A stretch of DNA of 36,695 nt from an uncultured Prevotellaceae bacterium. Its GTDB lineage: Bacteria; Bacteroidota; Bacteroidia; Bacteroidales; Bacteroidaceae. Positions 33,432 to 36,695 of the stretch are shown one piece after another (within the stretch, counting starts at the first letter, position 1; each line of letters opens with the position of its first letter). A model generated the notes under the pieces. That model ran no database searches. It was not told where the DNA came from and saw nothing but the letters and a program-made list of their open reading frames with translations. Where the stretch lies: positions 1 through 36,695 of the forward strand of contig CACXAG010000005.1 in NCBI GenBank assembly GCA_902765585.1, given 5' to 3'. A program made the position numbers and the translations under genes.

Positions 33432-34928
33432 TTACCTCGTAGAGTGGAATCCCTCCAAGTTACTGTAGCGGCGACGCATCATGCGCTGGTAGATGTTGCG
33501 CATCCAGTAGGTCTCAGTCAGGGTAAAGCCCAACCCAATCAGTAGCAGAATCCAGTAAGCCACGGTTTCATCGAAGATGGCCTGCAGAATGAGCACCTCT
33601 ATGACAGGTACGAACATACCAATCATGGAAACGATGGCTTGCCACTTGTTCTCCATCTGGTTCTTGCCCGTAATCTTGTCGTTCAGCGGCAGCGTCTGCT
33701 TGTTGTAGACGGCCATCTGGAACAGCATGGCGTAGATGGGTCCCGTTGCCGTGAAGAGGTAGGCCAGCACCATCAGCAGCGAGAACTTGCCTGTAAACAC
33801 GGGAATCAGGGTGAAGGCAAAGGGTAGCACCAAGATGGCACAATAGTAGTAGTACTTGGCGCGGAGCAAGGTGAGGATATTCTCCTCGTGCACCATCAAC
33901 AGGTCGATGTAGTTGCCTTCGGGACACATCACCTTGGTCAGATTGACGGAACCAAAGAAGACGAAAGCGTAGAGACACCAGAAGTTGCGCTCAAACGACG
34001 AGTTATAGACGCTGGTGAAGGCAATCATCAGCGAGAAGAAGGTGATGAAGCACACACCCTGGATGAATCGGGAGCGAATGGCCTTGTTGCGCATGGTGCT
34101 CTTAACCTCCAATTTCAGGTATTCGCCTATCTGTCCGAAGCGCTCCAAGGACTTGAACTCCGAGACATGCTTCAACTTGGTCTTCTCTTTTTTGCCGATT
34201 TCATCGTAGATGAGGTGCATCTGGAGATGCCTGTTGATGGCAAAGAGCCCGACAAAGAGGACTGCGAAGAGCAGGAATGTCCACCATGAGAAAGCATAGG
34301 GTTCGAGGATGTTTTCTCCGATGAATTCGAACACTTTCTCACCGATGTCGTCGGGCAGCACGAAGAAGGGCAGTATCAGCGCACCATAGAAGGCGGCAGG
34401 CAGCAGCCACCACCACATACTCTGGTTGACAAGCGTGCGCACCAACAGGTACCACTGGCTATTGACGACCACCATCAGGTGGAGCAGCACCAGCATACCC
34501 AACGCAGCCCAGTTGGTAAGTCCGCCACACCAGACAATGAAAACGTAGGGCATAAAGGCCGCCATCCAAACAAGGTTGCCGAGGTCGAGTACCTGCTGGA
34601 TGAGGAAACAGTCGATGGCGGCAAACTTGCTGATGGGGGTCAGCAGGTAGGGTTTGACCAGCATCATCGGTGTCTGCTGGGTCAGGAAACGCATGCCAAA
34701 GTCGAGAATCAGGATGAAGGGCATGGTGTAGAGCACCAACTGGGGTTCATCCTCCTTGGCCGCTATCCATCCGAGGAACGTGCCAAGAGCAATGAATTCA
34801 ATCACAAAAACACCTATGCCAATATACCCGAAGAACTTGCCATACTGGTTGGCCTCGAACATCGGGTTGCGCTTCTCACTGAGCTTCGTATTCTTCCTTA
34901 ACAGGAAAAAGAGTTTCAATCGGTTCAT
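33432..34928 (-). CDS. DUF5687 membrane protein (putative ABC transporter permease)
   Basis: The 498 residues have about ten predicted membrane helices and a hydrophilic stretch in the middle (YDEIGKKEKTKLKHVSEFKSLERFGQIGEYLKLEVKSTMRNKAIRSRF, about 240-287). Features such as MRNKAIRSRFI, KVMCPEGNYIDLLMVHEENILTLLRAKYY and the C-terminal WMRNIYQRMMRRRYSNLEGF fit the DUF5687 family, thought to be permease subunits; the matching ATP-binding gene is not in the window, as its usual place next to this gene is occupied by rlmH and the lolA-like gene. Substrate unknown. Cotranscribed with rlmH (abutting). Confidence 0.8.
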   Translation of the reverse strand: MNRLKLFFLLRKNTKLSEKRNPMFEANQYGKFFGYIGIGVFVIEFIALGTFLGWIAAKEDEPQLVLYTMPFILILDFGMRFLTQQTPMMLVKPYLLTPISKFAAIDCFLIQQVLDLGNLVWMAAFMPYVFIVWCGGLTNWAALGMLVLLHLMVVVNSQWYLLVRTLVNQSMWWWLLPAAFYGALILPFFVLPDDIGEKVFEFIGENILEPYAFSWWTFLLFAVLFVGLFAINRHLQMHLIYDEIGKKEKTKLKHVSEFKSLERFGQIGEYLKLEVKSTMRNKAIRSRFIQGVCFITFFSLMIAFTSVYNSSFERNFWCLYAFVFFGSVNLTKVMCPEGNYIDLLMVHEENILTLLRAKYYYYCAILVLPFAFTLIPVFTGKFSLLMVLAYLFTATGPIYAMLFQMAVYNKQTLPLNDKITGKNQMENKWQAIVSMIGMFVPVIEVLILQAIFDETVAYWILLLIGLGFTLTETYWMRNIYQRMMRRRYSNLEGFHSTR

Positions 34929-34929
34929 C

Positions 34930-34976
34930 GTATCTTACCTCTTACCTCTCACCACTTACCTCTTATTTCTTACCTC
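34930..34976. repeat. Degenerate cttacctctca spacer repeat
   Basis: Units cttacctctta, cctctcaccacttacctctta follow with a period near 10-11 between the lolA-like gene and the DUF5687 gene. The same unit type as at 11876-11934. Confidence 0.6.
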
Positions 34977-35566
34977 AAATCAACAACCTCTGCCGTGGGG
35001 AAATCCTTGGAATTGAAGCGGAAGATGGCATCGGACAGTTTGGCTTTCTTGAAGTCGCGAATGTCGATGGTGTTCCAGCCTTTCTTGTGGTGGATGCGTA
35101 TCTGTGAGGGAATGTATGTCTTGGGATTGACGGTGACGTACATTTCGCGCAGTCCCTTGTTGCCCTTGGCCTTCAGGTGCACCTCAAAGCTGCCGTTCTT
35201 CTTCTCCATGGTGTACGTATAGCCGTCCTTATACATGTAGATGAAGTTGTAGGGGTTGATGTTCTGAATCTCAGCCTCCGAGGGATTGGCTACGTTCACC
35301 TCGTCGTTCTTTTTCACGTAGGTCCATTGCGTCTTGCCGTCAAACCACACCGTGACGTCGGGAACTGTTACCTGAAACTTGCGGCCCTTGATGTTGATGG
35401 TACCGTTTTCGTTCATCTGTCCGCCCTTAAGGGTAAACGAGCAGGTGACCCCCGACTTATTGGACACGGCAGCAGCCGTCTTGTCAAGCACCTCTTTAGC
35501 GCTTTGTGCATGCACAAAGCTAAATATAAAAGAAAAAATAAGAAATATAAAATACCGTAGATACAT
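34970..35566 (-). CDS. LolA-like outer-membrane lipoprotein carrier protein
   Basis: The 198 residues start with a clear signal peptide (MYLRYFIFLIFSFIFSFVHA, cleavage near 20) and continue as a LolA fold: AKEVLDKTAAAVSNKSGVTCSF, repeated beta strands (GTINIKGRKFQVTVPDVTVWFDGKTQWTYVK), NINPYNFIYMYKDGY, and ending DAIFRFNSKDFPTAEVVDLR. LolA carries lipoproteins across the periplasm to the outer membrane. It is 52 bases downstream of ftsK on the same strand, a common Bacteroidetes arrangement. Because LolA-like proteins diverge, the exact cargo is inferred from family only. Confidence 0.85.
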   Translation of the reverse strand: MYLRYFIFLIFSFIFSFVHAQSAKEVLDKTAAAVSNKSGVTCSFTLKGGQMNENGTINIKGRKFQVTVPDVTVWFDGKTQWTYVKKNDEVNVANPSEAEIQNINPYNFIYMYKDGYTYTMEKKNGSFEVHLKAKGNKGLREMYVTVNPKTYIPSQIRIHHKKGWNTIDIRDFKKAKLSDAIFRFNSKDFPTAEVVDLR

Positions 35567-35573
35567 ACTCAGA

Positions 35574-35618
35574 CCGTTTTTATTTATTCTTTATTATTTA
35601 TTATTTTTTATTTATTCT
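35574..35618. repeat. AT-rich ttattattt spacer between ftsK and the lolA-like gene
   Basis: tttatttattctttattatttattattttttatttattc is a low-complexity A/T run of 4-8 base units, comparable to the other spacers though less regular. Confidence 0.5.
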
Positions 35619-36695
35619 TTAGGCCTTCAGGCCGCTTATCAGTTTTTCCAATGACACTTCGTCCATGATTAATACTTCGCGGGGCTTCGAACCGTGTGCA
35701 GCACCCACGATGCCAGCTTTCTCCAACTGGTCCATCAAGCGGCCTGCGCGGTTGTAGCCAATAGCAAACTTACGCTGGATAAGGCTCGTAGAACCGCTCT
35801 GTTCGCGAACGATAAGACGGGCGGCATCCTCGAACATCGGATCCAGATGCTGCATATCCACGTCGCGACTCTCGCCACCGCCGTCCTCGTCGGCCATGTC
35901 TGGCTCAGGCAACTCGAAGGCGCAAGCATAACCCTGTTGCTGCGAGATGTAGCTGTTGATACGCTCCACCTCGGGCGTGTCGACAAAGGCACATTGTACG
36001 CGGACGGGTTCGCTGCCGTTCAGGTAGAGCATGTCACCGCGACCTACCAACTGCTGGGCACCAGTACGGTCGAGGATGGTCTTCGAGTCGATACCTGCCG
36101 ACACCTTGAAGGCGATACGGCTGGGGAAGTTGGCCTTGATGGTACCGGTGATGATGTTCGTGGTGGGTCGCTGCGTGGCGATAATCATGTGGATACCCAC
36201 GGCACGTGCCAACTGGGCAATACGGGCTATAGGCAGCTCCACCTCCTTGCCGGCAGTCATAATGAGGTCTCCGAACTCGTCGATGACCACCACAATATAG
36301 GGCATGAACTTATGGCCGTGTTCGGGATTCAGCTGACGGTCGATGAACTTCTTGTTATACTCCTTGATGTTACGGGCTTGGGCCATCTTCAGCAGGTCAT
36401 AGCGGGTGTCCATCTCCTTGCACAGCGAGTTCAGTGTGTGGATAACCTTCGTGACGTCAGTGATGATGGGTTCGGCATCGTCGTCGGGAATCTTCGCCAG
36501 GAAATGCTTCTCGATGGTGGCGTAGACGCTGAACTCCACCTTCTTCGGGTCTACCAGCACGATTTTCATCTCTGCCGGGTGTTTCTTATATAATAAGGAA
36601 GTAATGATGGCGTTCAGTCCGACCGACTTACCCTGACCCGTTGCACCGGCTACGAGCAGGTGAGGTGCCTTGGCAAGGTCAAACATGAAGACCTC
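35619..36695 (-). CDS. ftsK: DNA translocase FtsK, C-terminal part, cut by window edge
   Basis: FtsK pumps DNA at the division septum and helps resolve chromosome dimers. The frame is open to the window edge (three more codons, E-V-F, before the Met at 36686), so the start and N-terminal membrane domain lie outside. Visible are Walker A AGATGQGKSVGLNAI, the SpoIIIE-type VLVDPKKVEFSVYATIEKHFL, Walker B YIVVVIDEFGDLIM, arginine-rich ATQRPTTNIITGTIKANFPSRIAFKV, and the gamma winged helix (LIQRKFAIGYNRAGRLMDQLEKAGIVG) that reads KOPS sites. The lolA-like gene follows 52 bases on. Confidence 0.96.
   Translation of the reverse strand, partial: EVFMFDLAKAPHLLVAGATGQGKSVGLNAIITSLLYKKHPAEMKIVLVDPKKVEFSVYATIEKHFLAKIPDDDAEPIITDVTKVIHTLNSLCKEMDTRYDLLKMAQARNIKEYNKKFIDRQLNPEHGHKFMPYIVVVIDEFGDLIMTAGKEVELPIARIAQLARAVGIHMIIATQRPTTNIITGTIKANFPSRIAFKVSAGIDSKTILDRTGAQQLVGRGDMLYLNGSEPVRVQCAFVDTPEVERINSYISQQQGYACAFELPEPDMADEDGGGESRDVDMQHLDPMFEDAARLIVREQSGSTSLIQRKFAIGYNRAGRLMDQLEKAGIVGAAHGSKPREVLIMDEVSLEKLISGLKA

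Overview
The window looks like a chromosomal piece of a Bacteroidales bacterium, most likely Prevotella/Segatella or a close relative. The signs are: promoters of the Bacteroidetes type (TTTG-N19/20-TAnnTTTG) in front of many genes, starts without clear Shine-Dalgarno sequences, a NusG-like UpxY regulator of polysaccharide loci, a fused FeoA-FeoB iron transporter, serine palmitoyltransferase (sphingolipids), an archaeal-type short ProS, and a DUF5687 permease. No rRNA, CRISPR array, IS transposase or prophage is visible.

Layout. 1-5.8 kb (all minus) is the edge of a surface-polysaccharide locus: a WcaJ-type initiating sugar-phosphate transferase, UpxY and, at the window edge, a flippase. Two accessory ATPase genes sit between UpxY and the flippase, one intact with a nuclease-like C-terminus and one broken. 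The broken one is flanked by a 27-bp direct repeat of the upxY 3' end. 5.9-8.4 kb holds a reverse rubrerythrin, a beta-helix lipoprotein and an HD hydrolase. 8.4-11.9 kb holds a carboxyltransferase with a biotin-like domain that has no biotin lysine, a queuosine pair (yhhQ-queF) under a likely preQ1-I riboswitch, tRNA-Cys, and a 48-residue FeoB-associated-type Cys-rich protein. 11.9-14.3 kb is a divergent pair, a lipid kinase and serine palmitoyltransferase. 14.3-15.8 kb is a tRNA region (Pro on plus; Glu, Ser, Gly, Thr on minus). 15.9-22.5 kb is uvrA and a galactose cluster (galM-gluP-galK). 22.6-28.9 kb is folC-dnaJ-grpE, an ABC-F ATPase and proS. 29-32.9 kb (plus) is an OmpA lipoprotein, MtgA and FeoAB. 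33-36.7 kb (minus) is ftsK (cut by the window edge), lolA-like, DUF5687 permease and rlmH.

How it fits together. Most of the window is housekeeping: galactose uptake and phosphorylation, proteostasis, folate, queuosine, cell wall, iron. The less ordinary signals are the ATPase insertion behind upxY, the riboswitch with an enlarged loop, one 15-nt promoter core shared exactly by four tRNA promoters, an ABC-F protein with one intact and one degenerate ATP site, and AT-rich heptamer-type spacers that recur between genes, two of them sharing an identical 24-nt stretch.
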